From the NCBI RefSeq assembly GCF_000173415.1, contig NZ_ABXW01000053.1, positions 62,001-126,000 of the forward strand: a stretch of DNA of 64,000 nucleotides, read 5' to 3'. The DNA is from Providencia alcalifaciens DSM 30120 (GTDB lineage Bacteria; Pseudomonadota; Gammaproteobacteria; Enterobacterales; Enterobacteriaceae). Made by a program: the position numbers and the translations under genes. How positions within the stretch are numbered: the stretch's first letter is position 1; each line of letters opens with the position of its first letter. Of this stretch, positions 1-9,422 are shown piece after piece. Below the pieces are notes generated by a model. It had not been told where the DNA came from. It did no database searches and worked only from the letters and a program-made list of their open reading frames with translations.

Positions 1-27
1 AGTCTCTTTTGCTTGTGGCTTATCCAT
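1..27 (-). CDS. Start of next operon gene (partial, yehP-like expected)
   Basis: An ATG at 27 on the minus strand overlaps the last codons and stop of the preceding gene (ATGGATAA overlap) and opens a reading frame that leaves the window after nine codons (MDKPQAKET). Tight stop/start overlap is typical of translational coupling. In E. coli the gene after yehL-yehM is yehP, a von Willebrand A protein, so that is the expectation, but too little sequence is present to identify the product. Confidence 0.35.
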
Positions 28-2578
28 GAGATTGTCCCTCCGTAAATTCATCAAACCATCCAATGACCCCTTGCTGTGTAAGTTGATGCTGAATTTTTTG
101 TTCTAATTCCATAGCTTGGAGTAACTCTTGCTGGTTAAATTGTGTTTGATGAAGCGTCAAATCTTGAGTTTCTAATGACAATTTTTGTGCCACAACTCGC
201 GCCATTTGCGCATTTTGCTTAGGGGTTAATTGGCTAAATGCAAAACGTAGATCGGGTAATACCTGAATGAATCGTGTGTCATCCCACCCATTAAGCAGTT
301 CATTCAGTTGCTCAATCAGCAGAGGTAAACGAACCACTAATTCCGGTGCCGTACGCATAATCCCGATGAAATAGCCAATTGCCAGCTCAGGATCACTACC
401 TAAACTGAAGGTACGTTGGATTTCATTAATAAGAACCGATTCATCAATTTTTCCCCCCAGATAACGAATGGCATCCACGGCACCTTTAATCAGTGGCGTA
501 TGATTCAAACGTCCATCAAGCCGGTTTAATTGCGCATAAAACTCAGCGCTATAATTGGTTTCTGGGCTAATTTCGGGAATAAACGTGATCAATTCACGAC
601 AAGAAAGCAATGCATCAAAATAGTGTTCCTGTTGCTGTTCATCCCCTTGAGAAACTTGATCCAAACAGAAAAATATCTGCTGAACTACCCTATTAATACG
701 CTCTTTGATGCCTGAGTCTTCTGCCAGATCGAAAAAACCACGTCCGCGCCATAAGTGCACTAGTTTATGACCGCATGCGACCAGCGACTCAAATTTATTA
801 TCTTGCTGAATATAACTATCGAGCAACATGAACAATGTTGGAATGCGCTGATGAAGCCCAATCAATGCCGCCTGCATCAGCAATGTCACTGCACTTTGGC
901 TAGAGCGACTAACGCCTTGCTCTTCTAACTGTTTTTCCATCGCCAGAATTTTATTTAATGCAATGGACTTCAATTGCGTCCCTTTCTCTGAAAGCGCAAT
1001 CAGCTCACCTTCTACATTAGGCGTCCACGCGTATTGCCACTCTTCAAATAATAAGTCCATCTGGTTACCCGACAGGAAATTGGGACCTGAAATGGGTTTA
1101 GCGAAATGGATCTCTAAAAATGTCAGAAGATGTAGAAAACGGCTGCGCAAGCGATGTTGCTTATTGCGATAAACATCCAAACGACTGGTTTTGGCTAACG
1201 TATCATCCAGTTTGAAACGAAGCGCTTTCGCCCGTGAATATGTCTCAGAAACCAACGGCGGTGAGAGTGTTCCTTTGGGTATTTGCCCTAATGTGAAACC
1301 GGAAAAGCAGGTTTTGATTTGCTGCCAAAGTTCATCTTGGCTTTCATCTAAACTGCCTTTGATAAAGGCACTTTGGAGTCCATCTAACAGATCATAGCGT
1401 CCCGCCCCTGTATGACCTCGAAAAGCGGCTAATCGAAGACTCTGCTCTGCCGCTAATTTGACGGATAAAAATCCAGGGGCGGCATCAAATTGTTTTTCGC
1501 GCAGGACTTCTGCCACGTAAGCCAAAAATTGAATACCCAACTGATTGCGATACGCCGCCGTTGCCGCGATTTTTTGCTCTGATTGGGCGGCACGTTCAGT
1601 AAGCAACCCTTCCCACACTTTTTGATAAAATGCAGGGGATGGCATGCCTGACGCGTAGCCATTCAACGCATCAAGTCGGTCAAAGCTATAGCGGATAAGC
1701 CATGCACTGTCCCGCTCAGCCAGCTTTTGCTGTGCAGTAAATTGCTTTTGTTGTTCTGTTGATAGCTCAAATTGATGGTCAGCCGTTTTTCCAAGCCCCT
1801 CGATCAACGCTAGAGTATGAAATCCGCCAGTCACCACGACAATTTTAGCATTCGGCTCCGCTGCTTTGATCGTCTGAATATGTGCTTGCATATGGGCTTC
1901 ACGCTGTGTTGATCCTTCAGACACTAACACTTCAGGTTCATAATCTAAACGAGCCAAAGCACACCAAACAAAGCTATCACGAAAAAAACCGGACCAATTC
2001 GCTACTGACGCCAACGGGCGTAATTCAAACAGATGCTCCCAAAGCTCATCGTGATCACGGCATCCGCATTTTTTAGCAAGCTGCGCAATAAACAGGCTAT
2101 GCGCAAGATAACGTTCCCGTTGCAGGCTATGATGCGGGTTTTCACTTTCATGATCGCATTCCACCTGCGCAGTCCATGGCAAGTCGATAAAACGTAATTG
2201 AGCTTGGTGCTGCTGCCCAATATGTAACGCTTGCCATTCTGGTGAGTATTCACAGAATGGAAAATACGCAGATTGCGTGACAGCGTCACTTTCATCGCAT
2301 TGCTCGGGTGCGCCTTTTACTGCGGTTTGCCCCATGATAGCCACCGGTGGTCGTGTATCTCCATCCAGTAGACCCGCAATTAATGGATTAAAACTGTCGG
2401 GTCCTTCTATCAACACATAGTCAGGTTTAACCTGCTCGATTAAAGTGAGTACGCTGTATGCACAGGCAGGGCTATGATGACGAATGGGTGCAAAGTAGAG
2501 GTGCTGTTCCTCTAACATTTCCCATTGATCAAGCGCATGCTGTAGCCGTTCTGGCAGTGTGATATTTGATAAACTCAC
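20..2578 (-). CDS. yehM: DUF5682 family protein, YehM-like
   Basis: An 852-residue protein of the DUF5682 family, longer than E. coli YehM (about 759 residues). The family-typical motif PIRHHSPACA lies at residues 31-40, LIEGPDSF follows at about 57-64 and a VVTGGFHTLAL segment at about 250; the rest is helical without obvious membrane segments, so it is probably cytoplasmic. The start is GTG at 2578, 63 bp after yehL; no better ATG with a ribosome binding site is visible. It lies in the order yehI-yehL-yehM, as in E. coli. The biochemical function is unknown. MoxR ATPase/DUF5682/vWA sets have been proposed as chaperone- or conflict-type ternary systems, which is context-based inference rather than anything seen in the residues. 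Confidence 0.85.
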   Translation of the reverse strand: MSLSNITLPERLQHALDQWEMLEEQHLYFAPIRHHSPACAYSVLTLIEQVKPDYVLIEGPDSFNPLIAGLLDGDTRPPVAIMGQTAVKGAPEQCDESDAVTQSAYFPFCEYSPEWQALHIGQQHQAQLRFIDLPWTAQVECDHESENPHHSLQRERYLAHSLFIAQLAKKCGCRDHDELWEHLFELRPLASVANWSGFFRDSFVWCALARLDYEPEVLVSEGSTQREAHMQAHIQTIKAAEPNAKIVVVTGGFHTLALIEGLGKTADHQFELSTEQQKQFTAQQKLAERDSAWLIRYSFDRLDALNGYASGMPSPAFYQKVWEGLLTERAAQSEQKIAATAAYRNQLGIQFLAYVAEVLREKQFDAAPGFLSVKLAAEQSLRLAAFRGHTGAGRYDLLDGLQSAFIKGSLDESQDELWQQIKTCFSGFTLGQIPKGTLSPPLVSETYSRAKALRFKLDDTLAKTSRLDVYRNKQHRLRSRFLHLLTFLEIHFAKPISGPNFLSGNQMDLLFEEWQYAWTPNVEGELIALSEKGTQLKSIALNKILAMEKQLEEQGVSRSSQSAVTLLMQAALIGLHQRIPTLFMLLDSYIQQDNKFESLVACGHKLVHLWRGRGFFDLAEDSGIKERINRVVQQIFFCLDQVSQGDEQQQEHYFDALLSCRELITFIPEISPETNYSAEFYAQLNRLDGRLNHTPLIKGAVDAIRYLGGKIDESVLINEIQRTFSLGSDPELAIGYFIGIMRTAPELVVRLPLLIEQLNELLNGWDDTRFIQVLPDLRFAFSQLTPKQNAQMARVVAQKLSLETQDLTLHQTQFNQQELLQAMELEQKIQHQLTQQGVIGWFDEFTEGQSHG

Positions 2579-2641
2579 CGATGATTTCTCTTATTGAGGT
2601 CGTGTGGCAGCCTGACGCTAGCCACACGGTGATGACTCAGA

Positions 2642-3751
2642 TTATTGCCAAAATTCACGCGAGGCGTCGAAAAAGGCTTTCCATGCTTCGCTCTGTTTTG
2701 CACGCTCACGGGCGACATTATCAATGTAATAACGCATCCGCTTAATATCATCGACATTATCTTTGAGTACCACGCCAATCAACTGACGCGCGACCGCCCC
2801 TGCATTCAACGTCCCATTCCCTAAATAGTGCGCTTCTAACGCACATGCATAAGCAATGTTGACCGCTTCAGCCGTAGACATCACCGCATCCGGAGTCTTA
2901 ATACTCCCGCCATCTTTGGTAGTGCCCGAACGCAGCTCTTGGAACGTCGTCACTAATAGCTCAATAACCTCTGTCGGCACCGTCACTTTACCATCCAATT
3001 CGCCTAACTCTACGGTGAGTTGCTTATTGATTAGTTCAATTTCAAATGACGGATCTTGGATAGGTTTGACGGTTTCGAAATTAAACCGGCGTTTGAGTGC
3101 CGATGACATTTCATGGACACCACGGTCACGTAAGTTGGCAGTACCAATTAAGTTAAATCCTGATTTCGCGCTGATCCGTGCATTATCTTTCATCTCAGGG
3201 ATCATCATCTGTTTTTCTGACATCATACTGACCAATACATCCTGAATTTCAGGAGGACAGCGGGTGATCTCTTCAAAACGGACAATTTTACCTTGCTGCA
3301 TGCCTTGATATAACGGTGAGCTGACAAGCGCTTTTTCTGTTGGACCTTCCGCCAGCAACAGAGCGTAATTCCATGAATACTTAATATGGTCTTCCGTTGT
3401 GCCTGCCGTCCCTTGAATAGTTAACCCCGAATCACCACTGATCGCCGCGGCTAATAACTCAGACAACATGGATTTTGCTGTACCAGGCTCCCCCACCAGC
3501 ATTAATCCTTGTTTTCCCAGCAGTGTTACAATAGCGCGATCCACTAGCGCATCATCGCCAAAAAATTTAGGTGTGATCTGTAATGCCTCATCGCCCAAAA
3601 TAAATTGGCGCACTGCCCGCGGTGAACGTAGCCAACCCTGTGGTTTAGGGTTCGCTTTATCTGCTTGAGTTAATCGCTCTAACTCATCCTCGAAACGGAC
3701 TTCTGCGCTCTCACGCAGAACCCCTTCCGTTACTTTTTTCGCCTTTGCCAT
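2642..3751 (-). CDS. yehL: MoxR-type AAA+ ATPase, YehL-like
   Basis: A 369-residue AAA+ ATPase. Walker A is GEPGTAKS at residues 87-94, Walker B VRFEE at 157-161, sensor-1 region GTANLRDRG at 203-211, and the arginine finger region ALKRRFN at about 218-224. The spacing and EPGTAKS form match MoxR-type ATPases, which usually remodel or activate a partner carrying a von Willebrand A domain. AGGAAA lies eight bases upstream of the ATG. It is 38 bp after yehI and 63 bp before yehM, so the three are almost certainly one operon. By family it should hydrolyse ATP as a ring in the cytoplasm; the client is unknown. Confidence 0.9.
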   Translation of the reverse strand: MAKAKKVTEGVLRESAEVRFEDELERLTQADKANPKPQGWLRSPRAVRQFILGDEALQITPKFFGDDALVDRAIVTLLGKQGLMLVGEPGTAKSMLSELLAAAISGDSGLTIQGTAGTTEDHIKYSWNYALLLAEGPTEKALVSSPLYQGMQQGKIVRFEEITRCPPEIQDVLVSMMSEKQMMIPEMKDNARISAKSGFNLIGTANLRDRGVHEMSSALKRRFNFETVKPIQDPSFEIELINKQLTVELGELDGKVTVPTEVIELLVTTFQELRSGTTKDGGSIKTPDAVMSTAEAVNIAYACALEAHYLGNGTLNAGAVARQLIGVVLKDNVDDIKRMRYYIDNVARERAKQSEAWKAFFDASREFWQ

Positions 3752-3789
3752 GTCTGTTTCCTAAATTGTTGTCTTTATTATTTGGGTAA

Positions 3790-6700
3790 TCACCAAGGGG
3801 TTTTCTTTTCCCACTCAGGATCAAAACCGGCACAGGCATCTGCGACTTTCAGGTAGTCAGCATAGCTTTCCGCTAATAAAATCGGTGGGACATTTTTTAG
3901 CTCAACATAGCCTCTATCCCATGAACTTTTTTGTGCGCGATCGAAGCTCAAGGAATATAACACCGCAGGAATATTCTCTTCCGGTACGTAGCTTCCGCTG
4001 AATTCCATATACACATAGCAATCTAAACTGGAGAAATATTTAAAATAGTGACAGAAGCTTCCACCATCTTCCGCTTGACCTCGCTGATAGCCCATCTTGG
4101 TCAGTACACCACGTAAGGTAAAGGTATCCGTAACCCAACCTTTCTTATCTTCAATTTCAGTCAGGGTTAAATCCAGCGCTGGGATCGTGTGATCCATTTG
4201 AGAGAATAAAAACTTCACTTTGTAATCTTTGAAGTGGGCGATCCACGCTTTGCGGTCATCATTCGATAACAATGCAGCATGAGCGAGTTGAATACTGGAG
4301 CCTATGCTAAGTTCTACTTCATCATCATCGAGGTTCAATAAACAACCATCATCGGATGGGCGGAACTGATTAATCACTTGGTCATCTTTTATTTCTAACC
4401 AAACGAGTCGCTCAATCAAACCGCGCATCACAGGGTGATTTTGGATATATTCTTGCCAATCAGCGGTGCTCCACACGCGCTCAGCACACATGGCTTCATA
4501 CAGACGCGCAGTTTGTAATTCAATGACTTGCTTGAGCTCTTTCTTGCTGGATGTCAGTAATTTTTTCGATTCTTTAATCAGCTCTTCGTTATCCGTCTTA
4601 CGAGCAGCGGGTAATGCTTTTATCTCTTTACCTTCAGGGTTAAACAACACCAGTTTTTGTTGGGCATCGAGTTTTGCTGTAAACGTGCGGTCGCCGTATT
4701 CCAGCACGATGGTGCCCGTTTCATCCATACCTGCTGTTGGAATGGTACGATCCGCTAATTCATCCGCGCTCCACCCGTTACGCTGAGCAATATCAGCCAC
4801 CAGTCCACGGGCTTTTTCCTGTACTGAAGCAGTGCGATACCGGCGAGAGAGTGACAATAAGAGTTGGATAATCAAAGGATCATTGCTAACTGCAATCGCA
4901 TCAATCATGGCTTCAATTTGGGCACGGCGTTGGTAATGATCACGCATATACTGACGTAACATAGTGACCGCAACATGCCCTTCGATACCACAAATTAAAG
5001 CCAGCATCCCTTTTTCACTGATTGCTGAACCTAAATAACGACCTAAAACTTCGTTTTTGATTTCATTGATGGTCTGCTCAAGGGTGAAGTTCTCATATTT
5101 CGCATAATATTCAGGCCAACGTTTTACCCAATCTTGGTAATTTTTCAAACGCTGTGGAGCATCTTTTTCTGCTTCTGCCATCGCAGCTTCCAATGACGGA
5201 CCAGCCACGTCTTGGCTAATAAAGCTATTTAAAATAAAGCTGCCTAATTTACGCTGACTTTCTAACGATAATAAACTGATATAACGCTGTAATAAGCCGT
5301 TACCCGCAGGCATTTTTAGCTTCACCGCCAAAATGATCCACCAGCGAATAATATCAGGATCAACCGCCTTGTTATCTCGCCATGTTATCGCCGGGATGGA
5401 GTCTAAATCAAACCATGCCATGCTGGCTGGTGCTTTAGCTTTTAAGCCTTTTTGTGCTTCGGCTAAAAGCACTTTTGGCGCTAAATAGCCGGAAATATCT
5501 TCGCCAAGCTGTTCTAGTGCCGTCAATAACGCCGCTCGCACAACTTCGCGTTTCTCTTTTTTCAGTAAGCCATACAACGGTTTGAGTGAGTCTGGGTGCT
5601 TCAAGCGAGCTAACCATTCTATCGCGGTAACGCGGATCTCTTGCTTGCCCGACTCTAGCCCTTCCGCCGCATTCACATGAATATTTGGTAACGTTTCCAA
5701 TAATTTTTGCGCACTTAAACGGTGGGTTTTATTTTCACCTAATGCTAACTCCATGATACGCGGAATAAATCGCGCTGGAATCGTCGGATATAACGCCAAA
5801 ATAGCAACTGCATTGGATGCATCATATTCTTGGTAATAGCGGTGCCCTTCATGTTGCGGGATCAGCCCCAATGCTTCACTTAAGAAGTCTGGATACTGCA
5901 TAAAGAAAGGCCAAACCTGCGCAGGTTCTCTAAATAACGATAACCCATGGTTATACGAACGCAGGCAGAGATCGGCGATTAAGCGGCTACCATGTTTAAA
6001 ATGGCATTGTTCCAGCGCACGTTCTAACTGACGCAAATCGAGTTGTGAAAGGATCCGTACAGGCACTTCACGGGTGAGTTGATAGTGAGAAAAGTGGTCA
6101 ACATCTGAGCGGTTATGGCTTAACAAACGTAGCGCATGGAACAGCGTAAATTCCGGTAGATTGTTAATACGCTCTTTATGTTTAAGAATATTATATTCAT
6201 GGTCAGTAATGACCCCTACGCCTGTATTGAGTTTAGCTAATAAACCTGCGCACTCATCTTCGCTGTGCTTTTTAAACTCATTGTAATGGCGTTGTGACCA
6301 CGTATATTTATGTTTTTCCTGCTTATTCTCTTCCAGCTCGCGTTCCGCATTTTCTTTGGCTTTTTGCAGCATTTCGCGGAAGTTAGACACCAGAATCTCA
6401 GCCGTACCCTCTGGTAACGGAGTATCTTCTATAAATATCACTTCCGGAATATCCACGTCTTCCACTTCGCTCGCACAATCCATAACATCAAAACGAGAAA
6501 GCGCACTTTCAATACTTTTTAGCACGGTTTTATTGGTTTCGACTTTCAATGCCGCTTCAAGTATGTCTCTATCTTTACCGATACGGGCAAACAGATCCGC
6601 AGCTTGAGTGCGTTGTTTTGGCGTTCCTTCTAACAGCACTTTGGTTAAATGGGTTTTTACCGCATCATCCGGCAGGATAGACATCACTGGCTCTGCCGCA

Positions 6701-7527
6701 GAGCGTACCGTTTTCAGTGAGCTGGTTGCCAGCAGCACTAAAATATCAGCAAAAACACAGTATAGTGCTTCATCTTTTTTCAGTGTGTCGATCAGCTGTA
6801 CCTGGCCACACGCGGAAAGATTACTTAACAACGTTTGGCGAATAAAATCTTGTTCAGCAATCAAATAGTCTTTAAAACCAGGTATCGCGAATAGTAACGC
6901 TAAGTTTTCATAGTGGTAATCAGACAGGTTTTGTCTATCAAAAATACCGTATAACAGCGTATGACCAGCTTGTTCCGCTTCACTTTCAACTAACTGGCTT
7001 AATAGCTCATAGCTCCAATGTTTGCGATGCTCATATTTTGCATTGCGGGCGTTATTCTCAAACGTGGTTCCAAACGCATCACATAGTAAATATAGCATCC
7101 AAGACGGTAGCTCTGGTGTTAACACCTTAATATTGACCTCTTGGCAAGCGGCTGCCACAACTTTGGCAAAACGAGCAATCTGGACAGGCGTAATCTCATC
7201 ACCGACTTTAGCATACAATTTATGTCGCGCATTTTTGCCTTGGCGGATTAGCTTGGTATAAGGATTCGCATCAAAACTATGGCTGCCCCACCACCAATCT
7301 ACTGTCCCTGGCTTATCTAATAAAATTGTGGCTTTTTCTTTATCCAACTGACCTAATTTAATCAAGATTTCAGGGGATTTTCCGTCAATAACATAATCAA
7401 ATAACGCTTTTGGTAAGCTTTCTTCAAATGCAGCCAAAGGAAGCAAGGATTCTTGTAAATATTGTAACCCCGCAGTTGATCCTTTTTCGCCATATATTGG
7501 AAGAAGGTCAAAGGTGATTTTAGCCAT
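3790..7527 (-). CDS. yehI: DUF4132 protein, YehI/MolR-like
   Basis: A 1245-residue protein matching the very large DUF4132 proteins such as E. coli YehI (about 1210 residues, formerly molR). The middle shows repeated helical pairs of HEAT/armadillo character (segments such as LLETLPNIH, ALLTALEQLGE), and the C-terminal third, rich in acidic and aromatic residues, corresponds to DUF4132. There is no signal peptide or membrane span. The start is supported by AGGAAATTGAC before the ATG. It is the first gene of the operon with yehL and yehM. E. coli molR was once linked to molybdate regulation, but this has little support; a scaffold or client-binding role beside the MoxR ATPase is only inference. 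Confidence 0.85.
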   Translation of the reverse strand: MAKITFDLLPIYGEKGSTAGLQYLQESLLPLAAFEESLPKALFDYVIDGKSPEILIKLGQLDKEKATILLDKPGTVDWWWGSHSFDANPYTKLIRQGKNARHKLYAKVGDEITPVQIARFAKVVAAACQEVNIKVLTPELPSWMLYLLCDAFGTTFENNARNAKYEHRKHWSYELLSQLVESEAEQAGHTLLYGIFDRQNLSDYHYENLALLFAIPGFKDYLIAEQDFIRQTLLSNLSACGQVQLIDTLKKDEALYCVFADILVLLATSSLKTVRSAAEPVMSILPDDAVKTHLTKVLLEGTPKQRTQAADLFARIGKDRDILEAALKVETNKTVLKSIESALSRFDVMDCASEVEDVDIPEVIFIEDTPLPEGTAEILVSNFREMLQKAKENAERELEENKQEKHKYTWSQRHYNEFKKHSEDECAGLLAKLNTGVGVITDHEYNILKHKERINNLPEFTLFHALRLLSHNRSDVDHFSHYQLTREVPVRILSQLDLRQLERALEQCHFKHGSRLIADLCLRSYNHGLSLFREPAQVWPFFMQYPDFLSEALGLIPQHEGHRYYQEYDASNAVAILALYPTIPARFIPRIMELALGENKTHRLSAQKLLETLPNIHVNAAEGLESGKQEIRVTAIEWLARLKHPDSLKPLYGLLKKEKREVVRAALLTALEQLGEDISGYLAPKVLLAEAQKGLKAKAPASMAWFDLDSIPAITWRDNKAVDPDIIRWWIILAVKLKMPAGNGLLQRYISLLSLESQRKLGSFILNSFISQDVAGPSLEAAMAEAEKDAPQRLKNYQDWVKRWPEYYAKYENFTLEQTINEIKNEVLGRYLGSAISEKGMLALICGIEGHVAVTMLRQYMRDHYQRRAQIEAMIDAIAVSNDPLIIQLLLSLSRRYRTASVQEKARGLVADIAQRNGWSADELADRTIPTAGMDETGTIVLEYGDRTFTAKLDAQQKLVLFNPEGKEIKALPAARKTDNEELIKESKKLLTSSKKELKQVIELQTARLYEAMCAERVWSTADWQEYIQNHPVMRGLIERLVWLEIKDDQVINQFRPSDDGCLLNLDDDEVELSIGSSIQLAHAALLSNDDRKAWIAHFKDYKVKFLFSQMDHTIPALDLTLTEIEDKKGWVTDTFTLRGVLTKMGYQRGQAEDGGSFCHYFKYFSSLDCYVYMEFSGSYVPEENIPAVLYSLSFDRAQKSSWDRGYVELKNVPPILLAESYADYLKVADACAGFDPEWEKKTPW

Positions 7528-7862
7528 GTCAATTTCCTAAATGTAGTTATATAACAACTTCTTATCATTTTTAGTTATTCGTCTCAATTTGATTATTCTT
7601 ATTCCTGATTATTTAATTTTATTGCTTAATTATGCACCTGGAATTAAATATCAATAATTTAAATATTCCCCCTTTATTTACCCAGAAACCTTCCTGGATT
7701 CCTAATATGACGGAAGATTAATTAGCAATATAGGGATTAACACGATGATTACCCGTCATAACAATTTTTTTCAATTTTTGAATTAATTGCACTGATATCC
7801 ATCGGCAAATTTGCACAAATTGTTAGTTTATTTAAACAGCAAAAGCCTGTTGACTAAACTTA
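7528..7862. other. Divergent intergenic region, yehI / ridA
   Basis: AT-rich spacer between the divergent yehI and RidA-family genes. It must carry both promoters. I could not fix a convincing -35/-10 pair for yehI. A TTGACT at 7850-7855 could be a -35 element for the plus-strand genes. No credible ORF or RNA gene was seen. Confidence 0.5.
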
Positions 7863-7880
7863 TAGTCTAATATTAGACTA
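7863..7880. promoter_or_regulatory. 18-bp perfect palindrome upstream of RidA gene
   Basis: TAGTCTAATATTAGACTA is a perfect palindrome 33 bp upstream of the RidA-family start and just downstream of a possible -35 element (TTGACT, 7850-7855). Its position in the promoter suggests an operator; the DauR-like regulator at the end of the same cluster is the natural candidate, but this is inference. Confidence 0.5.
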
Positions 7881-7913
7881 ATTGTATAAATATATTCCAC
7901 ATAAGGAACAGTC

Positions 7914-8306
7914 ATGAGCCAGAACATCATTTACACTAATGCCCCTCAATTAATCCCGCCTAGAGGGCACTATTCACACACCGTCACGGCGAATGGTTTT
8001 GTCTTCGTGTCAGGGCAATTACCGACAGATAACCAAGGAAATGTGTACGCAGATACTCCATTTTCTCAACAAGCTGAGCAAGTTTTAGCTAATTTAGATG
8101 CCTGTTTATCTGCGAGTGGCGTTGCTCGACAACAACTGGTGCAAGTGCGTGTTTACATTGCTGATATGGACAATTGGCAGATTTTTAATCAAATTTATGC
8201 TAATTGGATTGGAGAATGTCGGCCTGCTCGTGCAGTTGCAGGTGTTTCCGAACTTCATTTTGGTGCAGGAATCGAAATTGAAGCCACGGCAATCGCAGCA
8301 AATTGA
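7914..8306 (+). CDS. RidA family enamine/imine deaminase
   Basis: A 130-residue protein of the RidA (YjgF/YER057c/UK114) family. RidA hydrolyses reactive enamine/imine intermediates such as 2-aminoacrylate released by PLP-dependent dehydratases, protecting other PLP enzymes. The conserved carboxylate-binding arginine is R106 in RPARA, and the C-terminal IEIEATAIA strand is typical. AAGGA lies upstream of the ATG. It sits 62 bp before a PLP-dependent ammonia-lyase, exactly the enzyme type that makes its substrate, so it probably detoxifies that intermediate. It may be a RidA subfamily member other than the housekeeping RidA, since it lacks the usual yjgF context. Confidence 0.9.
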   Translation: MSQNIIYTNAPQLIPPRGHYSHTVTANGFVFVSGQLPTDNQGNVYADTPFSQQAEQVLANLDACLSASGVARQQLVQVRVYIADMDNWQIFNQIYANWIGECRPARAVAGVSELHFGAGIEIEATAIAAN

Positions 8307-8368
8307 AGTATTCAACGCCATGTTCTAAAAAATTATCAAGAATAAGCTATTAAACAATGGGGTATATC

Positions 8369-9337
8369 ATGTCTGAATTAACGTTACCGACCTACCAAGA
8401 TGTCGAAGCCGCTGCACAACGTATTGCAGGTTTTGCCCACAAAACGCCAGTAATGACATCCACTACCGTCAATAATGAGTTTGGTGCAGAATTCTTTTTT
8501 AAATGTGAAAATTTCCAACGCATGGGTGCCTTTAAGTTTCGAGGAGCGCTTAATGCACTGTCACAGCTATCCCCAGAACAAAAAAAAGCAGGCGTTATTG
8601 CCTTTTCATCTGGAAACCATGCACAAGGTATCGCGCTGGCGGCCCAAATATTAAATATTCCAGCAACGATTTTAATGCCTATTGATTCCCCTGAAGTTAA
8701 AGTCGCTGCCACGCAAGGATACGGTGCAAAAGTCATCAGATTCGATCGTTATACTCAAGATAGAGAACAACTTTGTCGTGAACTGGCTGAACAAAACGGG
8801 TTAACTATCATCCCCCCTTATGATCATGTTGATATTATTGCGGGACAAGGTACAGCAGCCAAAGAACTCTTTGAGGAAGTGGGTGAACTCGATGCCCTAT
8901 TTGTCTGCTTAGGCGGTGGTGGACTGCTCTCTGGTTGTGCCCTTGCCGCCCGAGCTTTATCACCAAATTGTAAAGTGTATGGTGTTGAACCGGAGGCTGG
9001 AAATGATGCCCAACAATCTTTCCGTAGCGGAAAAATCGTCCATATTGCAACCCCAAAAACGATCGCTGATGGTGCACAAACCCAGCATATCGGTCATTAT
9101 ACATTCGAACTGATCAAGCAAAACGTTGATGATATTTTAACCGTTACCGATGCACAGTTAGTCGACCGCATGAAATTCTATGCTGAACGTATGAAAATCA
9201 TTGTGGAGCCAACCGGTTGTCTCTCTTTCGCTGCCGCTTTAAACATGAAAGAACAGCTGCGAGGTCAACGCGTTGGGATTATTATCAGTGGTGGAAATGT
9301 GGACATTAAGCGCTTCGCAGAATTAATGTTAGCTTAA
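8369..9337 (+). CDS. PLP-dependent threo-3-hydroxyaspartate ammonia-lyase / serine dehydratase-type enzyme
   Basis: A 322-residue fold-type II PLP enzyme closest, from memory, to bacterial L-threo-3-hydroxyaspartate ammonia-lyases and serine racemases. The PLP lysine is K56 in MGAFKFRGA; SSGNHAQG (80-87) includes the serine that acts as second base in serine racemase; the phosphate loop is GGGG at 182-185; a C-terminal ISGGNVD binds the pyridine side. The expected reaction is beta-elimination of hydroxyaspartate (or serine/threonine) to a 2-oxo acid and ammonia. I chose ATG 8369 because GGGG ends six bases upstream; the in-frame ATG at 8357 has no ribosome binding site. Substrate cannot be fixed by eye; racemase activity is also possible. 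It is flanked by RidA and a DauR-like regulator. Confidence 0.88.
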   Translation: MSELTLPTYQDVEAAAQRIAGFAHKTPVMTSTTVNNEFGAEFFFKCENFQRMGAFKFRGALNALSQLSPEQKKAGVIAFSSGNHAQGIALAAQILNIPATILMPIDSPEVKVAATQGYGAKVIRFDRYTQDREQLCRELAEQNGLTIIPPYDHVDIIAGQGTAAKELFEEVGELDALFVCLGGGGLLSGCALAARALSPNCKVYGVEPEAGNDAQQSFRSGKIVHIATPKTIADGAQTQHIGHYTFELIKQNVDDILTVTDAQLVDRMKFYAERMKIIVEPTGCLSFAAALNMKEQLRGQRVGIIISGGNVDIKRFAELMLA

Positions 9338-9342
9338 GTAAT

Positions 9343-9420
9343 TTATGCCCCTTCTCTATTAGAATTGAAAAAAATAGTTTAGAATTTAAAGAGATATCCA
9401 AAATAGACGAAGGGGTATAA
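9343..9420 (+). promoter_or_regulatory. Long-range stem sequestering the regulator's ribosome binding site
   Basis: TTATGCCCCTTC (9343-9354) can pair over 12 bp, with one G-U pair, to GAAGGGGTATAA (9409-9420). The second arm is the Shine-Dalgarno sequence of the regulator starting at 9423. It could limit translation of the regulator or act as a split inverted repeat for a protein. Seen directly in sequence; function inferred. Confidence 0.45.
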
Positions 9421-9422
9421 TC

